From positions 33,885,574-33,949,573 of the forward strand of contig OX457070.1 in NCBI GenBank assembly GCA_949752795.1: 64,000 nucleotides of DNA, given 5' to 3'. This DNA is from Hyperoodon ampullatus (lineage: Eukaryota > Chordata > Mammalia > Artiodactyla > Ziphiidae). The notes beneath the pieces are model-generated. The model searched no databases, was not told the origin of the DNA, and was given only the letters and a program-made list of their open reading frames with translations. Both the position numbers and the translations under genes were made by a program. Of the stretch, positions 1 through 10,671 are shown piece by piece (position 1 is the first letter of the stretch; each line of letters starts with the position of its first letter).

Positions 1-67
1 TGTATAACTGATTCACTGTGTTATAAAGCAGAAACTAATTTTAAGAAAAAATTTTACAAAAAAAAGA
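1..67 (+). repeat. 3' end of a preceding L1 satellite unit (U0), partial
   Basis: These bases are the end of the L1 3' UTR plus the degenerate A-rich tail. The tail ends in the unusual AGA|GGACAC junction, seen elsewhere only at the U7/U8 boundary near 26261. Other boundaries read ATAA|GGACAC or have a pure A run. The unit before the window is therefore of the same type as the U7 tail. Confidence 0.9.
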
Positions 68-1319
68 GGACACTACGTAATGATCAAGGGCTCGATCCAA
101 GAAGAAGATCTAACAATTGTAAGTATGTATGAACCCAACATAGGAGCACCTCAATACATAGGGCAGATACTAAGAGCCATAAAAGGGGAAATCAACAGTA
201 ACACATTCACAGTAGGGGACTTTAACACCCCACTTTCATCAATGGACAGATCATCCAAAATGAAAATAAATACGGAAACACAAGCTTTAAATGATACATT
301 AAACAAGATGCACTTAATTGATATTTATAGGAAATTCCATCCAAAAACAACAGAATACACATTGTTCTCAAGTGCTCATGGAACATTCTCAAGGATAGAT
401 CATATCTTGGGTCACAAATCAAGCCTTGTTAAATTTAAGAAAATTGAAATTGTATCAAGTACCTTTTCCTAACACAACGCAATGACACTAGATATCAATT
501 ACAGGAAAAGATCTGTAAAAGATACAAACACATGGAGGCTAAACAATACACTACTTAATAACGAAGTGATCACTGATGAAATCAAAGGGGAAATTTTAAA
601 TTACCTAGAAGCAAATAACAATGGAGACACAACGACCCTAAACCTATGGGATGCATCAAAAGCAGTTATAATAGGGACGTTTATAGCAATAAATCCCACC
701 TTAAGAAACAGGAAACATCTCGAATAAACAACCTGACCTTGCACCTAAAGCTATTAGAGAAAGAAGAAGAAAAATACCCCAAAATTAGCAGAAGGAAAGA
801 AATCATAAAAATCAGATCAGAAATAAATGAAAAAGAAATGAAGGAAACGATACCAAAGCTCAATAAAACTAAAAGCTGGTTCTTTGAGAACATAAACAAA
901 ATTGACAAACCATTAGCCACACTCATCAAGAAAAAAAGGGAGAAGACTCAAACCAATAGAATTAGAAATGAAAAAGGAGAAGTAACAACTGACACTGCAG
1001 AAATACAAAAGATCATGAGAGATTACTACAAGCAACTCTATGCCACTAAAATGGACAACCTGGAGGAATTGGACCAATTCTTAGAAATGCACAACCTGCC
1101 AAGACTGAATCAGGAAGAAATAGAAAATATGAACAGACCAATCACAAACACTGAAATTGAAACTGTGATTAAAAATCTTCCAACACACAAAAGCCCAGGA
1201 CCAGAGGGCTTCACAGGCAAATTGTATCGATCATTTAGAGAAGAGCTCACACGTATCCTTCTCAAACTCTTCCAAAATATAGCTCACTCCCAAGCTCATT
1301 ATACTAGGCCACCATCACC
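68..1319 (+). pseudogene. ORF2: L1 ORF2 N-terminal half, dead (EN remnant and linker), U1
   Basis: This is the C-terminal part of the apurinic/apyrimidinic-type endonuclease that nicks target DNA during L1 insertion, followed by the linker to the RT. Open pieces are 80-472, 482-727 and 646-1323. Visible EN motifs are Tyr-Glu-Pro-Asn, Gly-Asp-Phe-Asn-Thr-Pro and Arg-Ile-Asp-His, matching family positions near Y115, D145/N147 and D205. The first ~100 residues, with the Asn and Glu that bind metal, are absent. The Ser-Asp-His motif is broken by TAA at 470-472. A frameshift near 700 separates EN from linker. The 10-bp deletion near 1285 shifts the frame again before RT. No initiation context is apparent. 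Confidence 0.93.
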
Positions 1320-2651
1320 TTGATACCAAAACCAGACAAGGATGTCACAAAGAAAGAAAACTACAGGTCAATATCACTGATGAACATAGATGCACAAATC
1401 CTCAACAAAATACTAGCAAACAGAATCCAACAGCACATTAAAAGGATCATACATCATAATCAAGTGGGGTTTCTTCCAGGAATGCAAGGATTCTTCAATA
1501 TATGCAAATCAATCAACGTCATACACCATATTAGCAAATTGAAGGAGAAAAACCATAGGATCATCTCAATAGATGCAGAGAAAGCTTTGGACAAAATTCA
1601 ACACCCATTTATGATAAAAACCCTGCAGGAAGGAGGCACAGAGGGAACTTTCCTCAACATAATAAAGGCCATATATGACAAACCCACAGCCAACATCATC
1701 CTCAATGGTGAAAAACTGAAAGCATTTCCACTAAGATCAGGAACAAGACAAGGTTGCCCACTATCACCACTCTTATTCAACATAATTTTGGAAGGTTTAG
1801 ACACAGCAATCAGAGTAGAAAAGGAAATAAAAGGAATCCAAAGTGGAAAAGAAGAAGTAAAGCTGTCACTGTTTGCAGATGACATGATACTCTACATGGA
1901 GAATCCTAAAGATGCTACCAGAAAACTACTAGAGCTAATCAATGAAATTGATAAAGTAGCAGGATACAAAATTAATGCACAGAAATCTGTGGCATTCCTA
2001 TACACTGATGATGAAAAATCTGAAAGTGAAATCAAGAAAACATTCCCATTTACCACTGCAACAAAAAGAATAAAATATCTAGGAATAAAGCTACCTAAGG
2101 AGACAAAAGACCTGTATGCAGAAAATTATAAGACAGTGATGAAAGAAATTAAAGGTGATACAAATAGATGGAGAGAGATACCATGTTCCTGGATTAGAAG
2201 AATCAACATTGTGAAAATCATTGTACTACCCAAAGCAATCTACAGATTCAATGCAATCCCTATCAAACGACCACTGGCATTTTTCACACAACTAGAACAA
2301 AAAATTTCACAATTTCTATGGAAACACAAAAGATCCCGAATAGCCAAAGCAATCTGGAGAACGAAACACAGAGCTCCAGCAATCAGGCTCTCCGATTTCA
2401 GACTATACTACAAAGCTACAGTAATCCAGACAGTATGGTACTGGCACAAAAACAGAAAGACACATCAATGGAACAGGATAGAAATCTCAGAGATAAACCC
2501 ATGCACATATGGTCACCGTATCTTTGATAAAGGAGGCAGGAATGTACAGTGGAGAAAGGACAGCCTCTTCAATAAGTGGTGCTGGGAAAACTGGACAGGG
2601 ACACGTACAACTATGAGATTAGGTCAATCCCTAACGTGTACACAAAAATAA
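1320..2651 (+). pseudogene. ORF2: L1 ORF2 reverse transcriptase core remnant, 443 codons, U1
   Basis: This is the non-LTR-retrotransposon RT that copies L1 RNA at a nicked target. In order it shows IPKPDKD near the start, the SIDAEKA motif A with its catalytic Asp near codon 90, the [10 protein letters not shown] motif B, the FADD catalytic pair, GYKIN and KYLGI. Compared with the canonical-like copy in U2 it has Arg-Ser-Ile for Arg-Pro-Ile and Leu-Asp-Lys for Phe-Asp-Lys, both shared by every other standard unit. The frame ends at 2651 because of a one-base loss near 2632, so the rest of ORF2 lies in another frame. The Met at 1320 is just the first in-frame ATG, not a real start. Confidence 0.93.
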
Positions 2652-3602
2652 CCTCAAAATGGATTAAAGACCTAAATGGACGGCCTGAATCTATCAAACT
2701 CTTAGAGGAAAACATAGGCAGAACTCTCTATGTCATAAATCACAGCAAGATCCTTTTTAACCCAACTCCTAGAGAAATGGAAATAAAAACAAACAAACAA
2801 AAAAACAAATGGGACCTAATGAAACTTAAAAGCCTTTGAACAGCAAAGGAAACCATAAACAAGACCAAAAGACAACCCTCAGAATGGGAGAAAATATTTG
2901 CAAATGCAGAAACAGACAAAGGATTAATCTCCAAAATTTATGAGCAGCTCATGTAGCTCAATAGCAAAAAAACAAACAACCCAATCGAAAAATGGGCAGA
3001 AGACCTAAATAGACATTTCTCCAAAGAAGATATAAAGACTGCCAACAAACACATGAAAGAATGCTCAACATCATTAATCATTATAGAAATGCAAATCAAA
3101 AGTACAATCAGATATCATCTCACACCAGTCAGAATTGCCATCATCCAAAAATCTAGAAACAATAAATGCTGGAGAGGGTGTGGAGAAAAGGGAACACTCT
3201 TGCACTGCTGGTGGGAATGTGAATTGGTACAGCCACTATGGAGAACAGTATGGAGGTTCCGGAAAAATCTACAAGTAGAACTACCATATGACCCGGCAAT
3301 CCCACTACTGGGCATATACCCTGAGAAAACCATAATTCAGAAAGAGTCATGTTCCAAAATGTTCATTGCAGATCTACTTTACAATAGACCGGAGATGGAA
3401 ACAACCTAAGTGTCCATCATCCGATGAATGGATAAAGAAGATGTGGCACATATATACAATGGAATATTATGCAGCCATGAAAAGAAATGAAATTGAACTA
3501 TTTGTAATCAGGTGGATAGACCTTGAGTCTGTCATACAGAGTGAAGCAAGTCAGAAAGAGAAAGACAAATACCATATGCTAACACATATATATGGAAGTT
3601 AA
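2652..3602 (+). pseudogene. ORF2: L1 ORF2 C-terminal domain remnant, U1
   Basis: This segment holds the ORF2p C-terminal region, with the Cys-rich motif C-x3-C-x7-H-x4-C in the 3053-3409 frame (CWRGC then HCWWEC). It is broken by a frameshift at its start (near 2632), by TGA at 2837-2839 where the canonical copy has Cys, by TAG at 2954-2956 (Gln in the canonical copy), and by a one-base insertion near 3375. The last frame, 3366-3602, carries the conserved [16 protein letters not shown] block. These breaks recur in nearly every unit, so they predate amplification. Confidence 0.9.
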
Positions 3603-3960
3603 GAAAAAAAAATGTCATGAAGAACCAGGGGTAAAACAGGAATAAAGACACAGACCTACTTGACAATGGACTTGAGGATATGGGGAGGGGGAAGGGTAAG
3701 CTGTGACAAAGTGAGACAGAGGCATGGACATATATATACACTACCAAACATAATGTAGATAGCTAGTGGGAAGCAGCCACATAGCACAGGGAGATCAGCT
3801 CGGTGCTTTGTGACCGAATGGAGGGGTGGGATAGGGATGGTGGGAGGGAGGGAGGGAGATGCAAGAGGGAAGGGATATGGGAACAGATGTATATGTATAA
3901 CTGATTCACTGTGTTATAAAGCAGAAACTAATTTTAAGAAAAAATTTTACAAAAAAATAA
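3603..3960 (+). other. L1 3' UTR and unit junction, U1
   Basis: Non-coding 3' UTR with an AATAAA hexamer at 3641-3646. It contains a G-rich polypurine stretch at 3821-3884, with many runs of three or four G that could form a G-quadruplex. The end is an impure A/T-rich tail, which looks like a decayed poly(A). It meets the next unit's ORF2 sequence at 3961 with no target-site duplication and no flanking DNA. Confidence 0.85.
3821..3884 (+). repeat. G-rich tract with extra GGGA copy, quadruplex-prone
   Basis: A run of GGG and GGGG blocks separated by one to a few bases. U1 has one more GGGA step than most units; its copy U8 at 30017-30080 has the same expansion. L1 3' UTRs are known for such polypurine tracts. 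Here the tandem array repeats the tract about every 3.9 kb. Confidence 0.75.
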
Positions 3961-5212
3961 GGACACTACGTAATGATCAAGGGCTCGATCCAAGAAGAAG
4001 ATCTAACAATTGTAAGTATGTATGAACCCAACAGAGGAGCACCTCAATACATAGGGCAGATACTAACAGCCATAAAAGGGGAAATCAACAGTAACACATT
4101 CACAGTAGGGGACTTTAACACCCCACTTTCACCAATGGACAGATCATCCAAAATGAAAATAAATACGGAAACACAAGCTTTAAATGATACATTAAACGAG
4201 ATGCACTTAATTGATATTTATAGGAAAGTCCATCCAAAAACAACAGAATACACATTGTTCTCAAGTGCTCATGGAACATTCTCAAGGATAGATCATATCT
4301 TGGGTCACAAATCAAGCCTTGTTAAATTTAAGAAAATTGAAATTGTATCAAGTACCTTTTCCTAACACAACGCAATGACACTAGATATCAATTACAGGAA
4401 AAGATCTGTAAAAGATACAAACACATGGAGGCTAAACAATACACTACTTAATAACGAAGTGATCACTGATGAAATCAAAGGGGAAATTTTAAATTACCTA
4501 GAAACAAATAACAATGGAGACACAACGACCCTAAACCTATGGGATGCATCAAAAGCAGTTATAATAGGGACGTTTATAGCAATAAATCCCACCTTAAGAA
4601 ACAGGAAACATCTCGAATAAACAAACTGACCTTGCACCTAAAGCTATTAGAGAAAGAAGAAGAAAAATACCCCAAAATTAGCAGAAGGAAAGAAATCATA
4701 AAAATCAGATCAGAAATAAATGAAAAAGAAATGAAGGAAACGATACCAAAGCTCAATAAAACTAAAAGCTGGTTCTTTGAGAACATAAACAAAATTGACA
4801 AACCATTAGCCACACTCACCAAGAAAAAAAGGGAGAAGACTCAAACCAATAGAATGAGAAATGAAAAAGGAGAAGTAACAACTGACACTGCAGAAATACA
4901 AAAGATCATGAGAGATTACTACAAGCAACTCTATGCCACTAAAATGGACAACCTGGAGGAATTGGACCAATTCTTAGAAATGCACAACCTGCCAAGACTG
5001 AATCAGGAAGAAATAGAAAATATGAACAGACCAATCACAAACACTGAAATTGAAACTGTGATTAAAAATCTTCCAACACACAAAAGCCCAGGACCAGAGG
5101 GCTTCACAGGCAAATTGTATCGATCATTTAGAGAAGAGCTCACACGTATCCTTCTCAAACTCTTCCAAAATATAGCACACTCCCAAGCTCATTATACTAG
5201 GCCACCATCACC
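3961..5212 (+). pseudogene. ORF2: L1 ORF2 N-terminal half remnant (EN, linker), U2
   Basis: Open pieces are 3973-4365, 4375-4620 and 4539-5216. It has the TAA that replaces the Ser-Asp-His catalytic motif and the same linker frameshift as U1. Private marks shared only with U9 are Asn-Arg-Gly-Ala in EN and an Arg-Met-Arg-Asn in the linker. Confidence 0.9.
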
Positions 5213-6235
5213 TTGATACCAAAACCAGACAAGGATGTCACAAAGAAAGAAAACTACAGGCCAATATCACTGATGAACATAGATGCAAAAATCCTCAACA
5301 AAATACTAGCAAACAGAATCCAACAGCACATTAAAAGGATCATACACCATGATCAAATGGGGTTTATTCCAGGAATGCAAGGATTCTTCAATATATGCAA
5401 ATCAATCAATGTGATACACCATATTAACAAGTTGAAGGAGAAAAACCATATGATCATCTCAATAGATGCAGAGAAAGCTTTCGACAAAATTCAACACCCA
5501 TTTATGATAAAAACCCTGCAGAAAGTAGGCATAGAGGGAACTTTCCTCAACATAATAAAGGCCATATATGACAAACCCACAGCCAACATTGTCCTCAATG
5601 GTGAAAAACTGAAACCATTTCCACTAAGATCAGGAACAAGACAAGGCTGCCCACTCTCACCACTCTTATTCAACCTAGTTTTGGAAGTTTTAGCCCCAGC
5701 AATCAGAGAAGAAAAGGAAATAAAAGGAATCCAAATTGGAAAAGAAGAAGTAAAGCTGTCACTGTTTGCAGATGACATGATACTATACATAGAGAATCCT
5801 AAAGATGCTACCGAAAAACTACTAGAGCTAATCAATGAATTTGGTAAAGTAGCAGGATACAAAATTAATGCACAGAAATCTCTGGCATTCCTGTACACTA
5901 ATGATGAAAAATCTGAAAATGAAATCAAGAAAACACTCCCATTTACCATTGCAACAAAAAGAATAAAATATCTAGGAATAAACCTACCTAAGGAGACAAA
6001 AGACCTGTATGCAGAAAATTATAAGACACTGATGAAAGAAATTAAAGATGATTTAAATAGATGGAGAGATATACCATGCTCCTGGATTGGAAGAATCAAT
6101 ATGTTGAAAATGACTCTACTACCCAAAGCAATCTACAGATTCAATGCAATCCCTATCAAACTACCACTGGCATTTTTCACAGAAGTAGAACAAAAAATTT
6201 CAAAATTTGTTTGGAAAAAAAAAGACCCCGAATAG
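5213..6235 (+). pseudogene. ORF2: L1 ORF2 RT core, canonical type, U2
   Basis: 340 open codons with RT motifs A ([10 protein letters not shown]), B ([10 protein letters not shown]), C (FADD), D and E. This is the best-preserved RT in the first half of the window. The frame is lost in an A run near 6225 (a missing base), passes to the frame of 6061-6420, and returns near 6366 through a one-base gain. Two compensating small indels therefore separate this RT from a long open C-terminal part. Confidence 0.92.
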
Positions 6236-6365
6236 CCAAAGCAATCTTGAGAACGAAAGGTGGAGCTGGAGGAATCAGGCTGCCTGACTTCAGACTATAC
6301 TACAAAGCTACAGTAATTAAGACAGTGTGGTACTGGCATAAAAACAGAAAGATAGATCAGTGGAT

Positions 6366-7489
6366 TCACGATAGAAAGCCCAGAGATAAACCCACGCACA
6401 TATGGCCAACTTATCTTTGATAAAGGAGGCAGGAATGTACAGTGGAGAAAGGACAGCCTCTTCAATAAGTGGTGCTGGGAAAACTGGACAGGGACATGTA
6501 AAAGTATGAGATTAGATCATTCCCTAAAACCATACACAAAAATAAGCTCAAAATGGATTAAAGACCTAAATGTGAGGCCAGAAACTATCAAACTCTTAGA
6601 GGAAAACATAGGTAGAACACTCTATGACATAAATCACAGCAAGATCCTTTTGGACCCACCTCCTAGACAAATGGAAATAAAAACAAAGATAAACAAATGG
6701 GACCTAATGAAACTTCAAAGCTTTTGCACAGCAAAGGAAACCATAAACAAGACCAAAAGACAACCCTCAGAATGGGAGAAAATATTTGCAAATGAAGCAA
6801 CTGACAAAGGATTAATCTCCAAAATTTATAAACAGCTCATGCAGCTCAATAGCAAAAAAACAAACAACCCAATCCAAAAATGGGCAGAAGACTTAAATAG
6901 GCATTTCTCCAAAGAAGATATACAGACTGCCAAAAAAGACATGAAAGAATGCTCAACATCATTAATCATTAGAGAAATGCAAATCAAAACTACAATGAGA
7001 TATCATCTCACACCAGTCAGAATGGCCATCATCAAGAAATCTAGAAACAATAAATGCTGGAGAGGGTGTGGAGAAAAGGGAACACTCTTGCACTGCTGGT
7101 GGGAATGTGAATTGGTACAGCCACTATGGAGAACAGTATGGAGGTTCCTTAAAAAACTAAAAATAGAACTACCATATGACCCAGCAATTCCACTACTAGG
7201 CATATACCCTGAGAAAACCATAATTCAAAAAGAGACATGTACCAAAATGTTCATTGCAGCTCTATTCACAATAGCCCGGAGCTGGAAACAACCTAAGTGT
7301 CCATCATCGGATGAATGGATAAAGAAGATGTGGCACATATATACAATGGAATATTACTCAGCCAAAAAAAGAAACGAAACTGAGCTATTTTTAATGAGGT
7401 GGATAGACATAGAGTCTGTCATACAGAGTGAAGTAAGTCAGAAAGAGAAAGACAAATACCGTATGCTAACACATATATATGGAATTTAA
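6366..7489 (+). pseudogene. ORF2: L1 ORF2 C-terminal domain, open, U2
   Basis: The RT frame is open again from about 6366 to the ORF2 stop at 7487-7489; the first Met in it is at 6506, leaving 327 codons. It includes the intact C-x3-C-x7-H-x4-C motif and the [16 protein letters not shown] block, with no internal stop. In the standard units the same stretch carries two stops and a frameshift. Start assignment is arbitrary because the real protein began far upstream. Confidence 0.9.
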
Positions 7490-7883
7490 AAAAAAAATGT
7501 CATGAAGAACCTAGGGGTAAAAGGGGAATAAAGACACAGACCTAACTGAGAATGGACTTGAGGATATGGGGAAAGGGAAGGGTAAGCTGTGACAAAGGGA
7601 AAGAGAGGCTTGGACATATATACACTACCAAACGTAAGGTAGATAGATAGTGGGAAGCAGCCGCATAGCACAGGGAGATCAGCTCGGTGCTTTGTGACCG
7701 CCTGGAGGGGTGGGATGGGGAGGGTGGGAGGGAGGGAGATGCATGAGGGAGGGGATGTGGGAACAGATGTATATGTATGACTGATTCACTTTGTTATAAA
7801 GCAGAAACTAATAAAAAAAAATTTAAAAAAAACATAAAAAATAAAGTTATATGATGGAAAGAACAACAACAACAAAAAAAAAA
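7490..7883 (+). other. L1 3' UTR with two-part A-rich tail, U2
   Basis: The 3' UTR has a G-rich tract at 7704-7761. The L1 end is followed by a first A-rich stretch (about 7810-7840), then an AATAAA at 7840-7845 and about 20 bases that do not look like L1. An (AAC)n and A run up to 7883 follow. The arrangement resembles read-through to a downstream polyadenylation signal. Confidence 0.7.
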
Positions 7884-10671
7884 CTTCCAACACACAAAAG
7901 CCCAGGACCAGAGGGCTTCACAGGCAAATTGTATCGATCATTTAGAGAAGAGCTCACACGTATCCTTCTCAAACTCTTCCAAAATATAGCACAGGGAGGA
8001 ACACTCCCAAGCTCATTATACTAGGCCACCATCACCTTGATACCAAAACCAGACAAGGATGTCACAAAGAAAGAAAACTACAGGTCAATATCACTGATGA
8101 ACATAGATGCAAAAATCCTCAACAAAATACTAGCAAACAGAATCCAACAGCACATTAAAAGGATCATACATCATAATCAAGTGGGGTTTCTTCCAGGAAT
8201 GCAAGGATTCTTCAATATATGCAAATCAATCAACGTCATACACCATATTAGCAAATTGAAGGAGAAAAACCATAGGATCATCTCAATAGATGCAGAGAAA
8301 GCTTTGGACAAAATTCAACACCCATTTATGATAAAAACCCTGCAGGAAGGAGGCACAGAGGGAACTTTCCTCAACATAATAAAGGCCATATATGACAAAC
8401 CCACAGCCAACATCATCCTCAATGGTGAAAAACTGAAAGCATTTCCACTAAGATCAGGAACAAGACAAGGTTGCCCACTCTCACCACTCTTATTCAACAT
8501 AATTTTGGAAGGTTTAGACACAGCAATCAGAGTAGAAAAGGAAATAAAAGGAATCCAAAGCGGAAAAGAAGAAGTAAAGCTGTCACTGTTTGCAGATGAC
8601 ATGATACTCTACATGGAGAATCCTAAAGATGCTACCAGAAAACTACTAGAGCTAATCAATGAAATTGATAAAGTAGCAGGATACAAAATTAATGCACAGA
8701 AATCTGTGGCATTCCTATACACTAATGATGAAAAATCTGAAAGTGAAATCAAGAAAACATTCCCATTTACCACTGCAACAAAAAGAATAAAATATCTAGG
8801 AATAAAGCTACCTAAGGAGACAAAAGACCTGTATGCAGAAAATTATAAGACAGTGATGAAAGAAATTAAAGGTGATACAAATAGATGGAGAGAGATACCA
8901 TGTTCCTGGATTAGAAGTATCAACATTGTGAAAATGATTGTACTACCCAAAGCAATCTACAGATTCAATGCAATCCCTATCAAACTACCACTGGCATTTT
9001 TCACACAACTAGAACAAAAAATTTCACAATTTCTATGGAAACACAAAAGATCCCGAATAGCCAAAGCAATCTGGAGGACGAAACACAGAGCTCCAGGAAT
9101 CAGGCTCTCCGATTTCAGACTATACTACAAAGCTACAGTAATCCAGACAGTATGGTACTGGCACAAAAACAGAAAGACACATCAATGGAACAGGATAGAA
9201 ATCTCAGAGATAAACCCATGCACATATGGTCACCGTATCTTCGATAAAGGAGGCAGGAATGTACAGTGGAGAAAGGACAGCCTCTTCAATAAGTGGTGCT
9301 GGGAAAACTGGACAGAGACACGTACAACTATGAGATTAGGTCAATCCCTAACGTGTACACAAAAATAACCTCAAAATGGATTAAAGACCTAAATGGAAGG
9401 CCTGAAACTATCAAACTCTTAGAGGAAAACATAGGCAGAACTCTCTATGTCATAAATCACAGCAAGATCCTTTTTAACCCAACTCCTAGAGAAATGGAAA
9501 TAAAAACAAAACAAAACAAAACAAATGGGACCTAATGAAACTTAAAAGCCTTTGAACAGCAAAGGAAACCATAAACAAGACCAAAAGACAACCCTCAGAA
9601 TGGGAGAAAATATTTGCAAATGCAGAAACAGACAAAGGATTAATCTCCAAAATTTATGAGCAGCTCATGTAGCTCAATAGCAAAAAAACAAACAACCCAA
9701 TCGAAAAATGGGGAGAAGACCTAAATAGACATTTCTCCAAAGAAGATATAAAGACTGCCAACAAACACATGAAAGAATGCTCAACGTCATTAATCATTAT
9801 AGAAATGCAAATCAAAAGTACAATCAGATATCATCTCACACCAGTCAGAATTGCCATCATCCAAAAATCTAGAAACAATAAATGCTGGAGAGGGTGTGGA
9901 GAAAAGGGAACACTCTTGCACTGCTGGTGGGAATGTGAATTGGTACAGCCACTATGGAGAACAGTATGGAGGTTCTGGAAAAAACTACAAGTAGAACTAC
10001 CATATGACCCGGCAATCCCACTACTGGGCATATACCCTGAGAAAACCATAATTCAGAAAGAGTCATGTTCCAAAATGTTCATTGCAGATCTACTTTACAA
10101 TAGCCCGGAGATGGAAACAACCTAAGTGTCCATCATCCGATGAATGGATAAAGAAGATGTGGCACATATATACAATGGAATATTATGCAGCCATGAAAAG
10201 AAATGAAATTGAACTATTTGTAATCAGGTGGATAGACCTTGAGTCTGTCATACAGAGTGAAGCAAGTCAGAAAGAGAAAGACAAATACCATATGCTAACA
10301 CATATATATGGAAGTTAAGAAAAAAAAATGTCATGAAGAACCAGGTGTAAAACAGGAATAAAGACACAGACCTACTTGAGAATGGACTTGAGGATATGGG
10401 GAGGGGGAAGGGTAAGCTGTGACAAAGTGAGACAGAGGCATGGACATATATATACACTACCAAACATAATGTAGATAGCTAGTGGGAAGCAGCCACATAG
10501 CACAGGGAGATCAGCTCGGTGCTTTGTGACCGAATGGAGGGGTGGGATAGGGATGGTGGGAGGGAGGGAGATGCAAGAGGGAAGGGATATGGGAACAGAT
10601 GTATATGTATAACTGATTCACTGTGTTATAAAGCAGAAACTAATTTTAAGAAAAAATTTTACAAAAAAAAA
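7884..10671 (+). repeat. Truncated satellite unit U3 (2788 bp)
   Basis: It starts inside the ORF2 linker (Leu-Pro-Thr-His-Lys-Ser-Pro-Gly-Pro), directly after the U2 poly(A), so it lacks EN and most of the linker. It does not carry the 10-bp deletion seen in U1 and U2. Private marks shared with its copy U10 are AGGACGAAAC near 9077, CTTCGATAAAGG near 9239, Glu-Thr-Arg near 9313, and a three-fold AAAAC run near 9510. The C-terminal remnant spans 9369-10318. Confidence 0.92.
8037..9368 (+). pseudogene. ORF2: L1 ORF2 RT core remnant, 443 codons, U3
   Basis: Same frame, motifs and terminal frameshift as U1. Differences include Lys-Ile-Leu where U1 has Gln-Ile-Leu, Arg-Ser-Ile-Asn near codon 300, and Leu-Pro-Leu where U1 has Arg-Pro-Leu. 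A TAG at 8022-8024 just upstream (Glu to stop) cuts it from the linker remnant 7884-8024. Confidence 0.92.

Larger units (their letters stand above)
68..3960 (+). repeat. L1 satellite unit U1 (3893 bp)
   Basis: Reference unit. In order it holds an EN remnant, linker, RT, C-terminal Cys-rich domain, ORF2 stop at 3600-3602, 3' UTR 3603 to about 3930, and an A-rich tail that runs straight into the next unit with no unique sequence between. Its own marks are a 10-bp deletion near 1285 (shared with U2, U8, U9), an extra GGGA repeat in the 3' UTR at 3841-3860, and a C-to-A change giving Asp-Arg-Arg near 3385. Its copy U8 is almost identical; the one difference I noticed is C at 1395 against A at 27591. 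Confidence 0.95.
3961..7883 (+). repeat. Hybrid unit U2 (3923 bp): satellite 5' part, canonical L1 3' part
   Basis: Up to about 5188-5260 this unit matches its neighbours, including the 10-bp deletion near 5178 shared with U1. From 5261 on it reads as a different, less damaged L1: Arg-Pro-Ile-Ser, His-Asp-Gln-Met-Gly-Phe-Ile, Phe-Asp-Lys. It has its own 3' UTR and an A-rich tail ending at 7883. The next base resumes the satellite at ORF2 linker sequence, so about 1.07 kb of the normal period is missing between U2 and U3. Confidence 0.9.
5261..7883 (+). mobile_element. Canonical-type L1 3' segment with poly(A), embedded in U2
   Basis: This is the 3' 2.6 kb of an L1 that differs from the satellite consensus at many sites. 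It lacks the shared satellite lesions: no TGA or TAG in the C-terminal region and no frameshift at the Cys-rich end. Its 3' UTR differs too (ACCGCCTGG, GGGATGGGGAGGG) and ends in AATAAAAA plus a second A-rich tail to 7883. The exact 5' limit is hidden by homology, between about 5188 and 5261. No target-site duplication is visible. I infer an L1 insertion into a neighbouring unit followed by recombination between the insert and U2. Confidence 0.8.

Noticed and set aside
1598..1885. Recurrent minus-strand open frames (for example 95 codons opposite the RT core, 72 and 65 codons opposite the Cys-rich domain) in every unit
   Set aside because: They lie antisense to conserved ORF2 coding sequence and recur only because the unit does. 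Composition and position fit shadows of the + strand frame; no independent family resemblance was seen.
2318..2527. Small + strand frames overlapping the RT end (about 65-70 codons) in each unit
   Set aside because: They are alternative-frame readings of RT sequence with no recognisable domain.
1320..2651. A family of 17 tandem functional reverse transcriptase genes
   Set aside because: Each frame starts after a stop or frameshift in the middle of ORF2, lacks EN catalytic residues and ORF1, and is cut before the C-terminal domain. They are repeated pseudogene fragments.
7884..8036. Target-site duplication flanking the L1 insert in U2/U3
   Set aside because: Linker sequence also occurs upstream near 5074, but this is ordinary homologous L1 sequence, not a short direct repeat at the insert's 5' end, so no duplication can be claimed.
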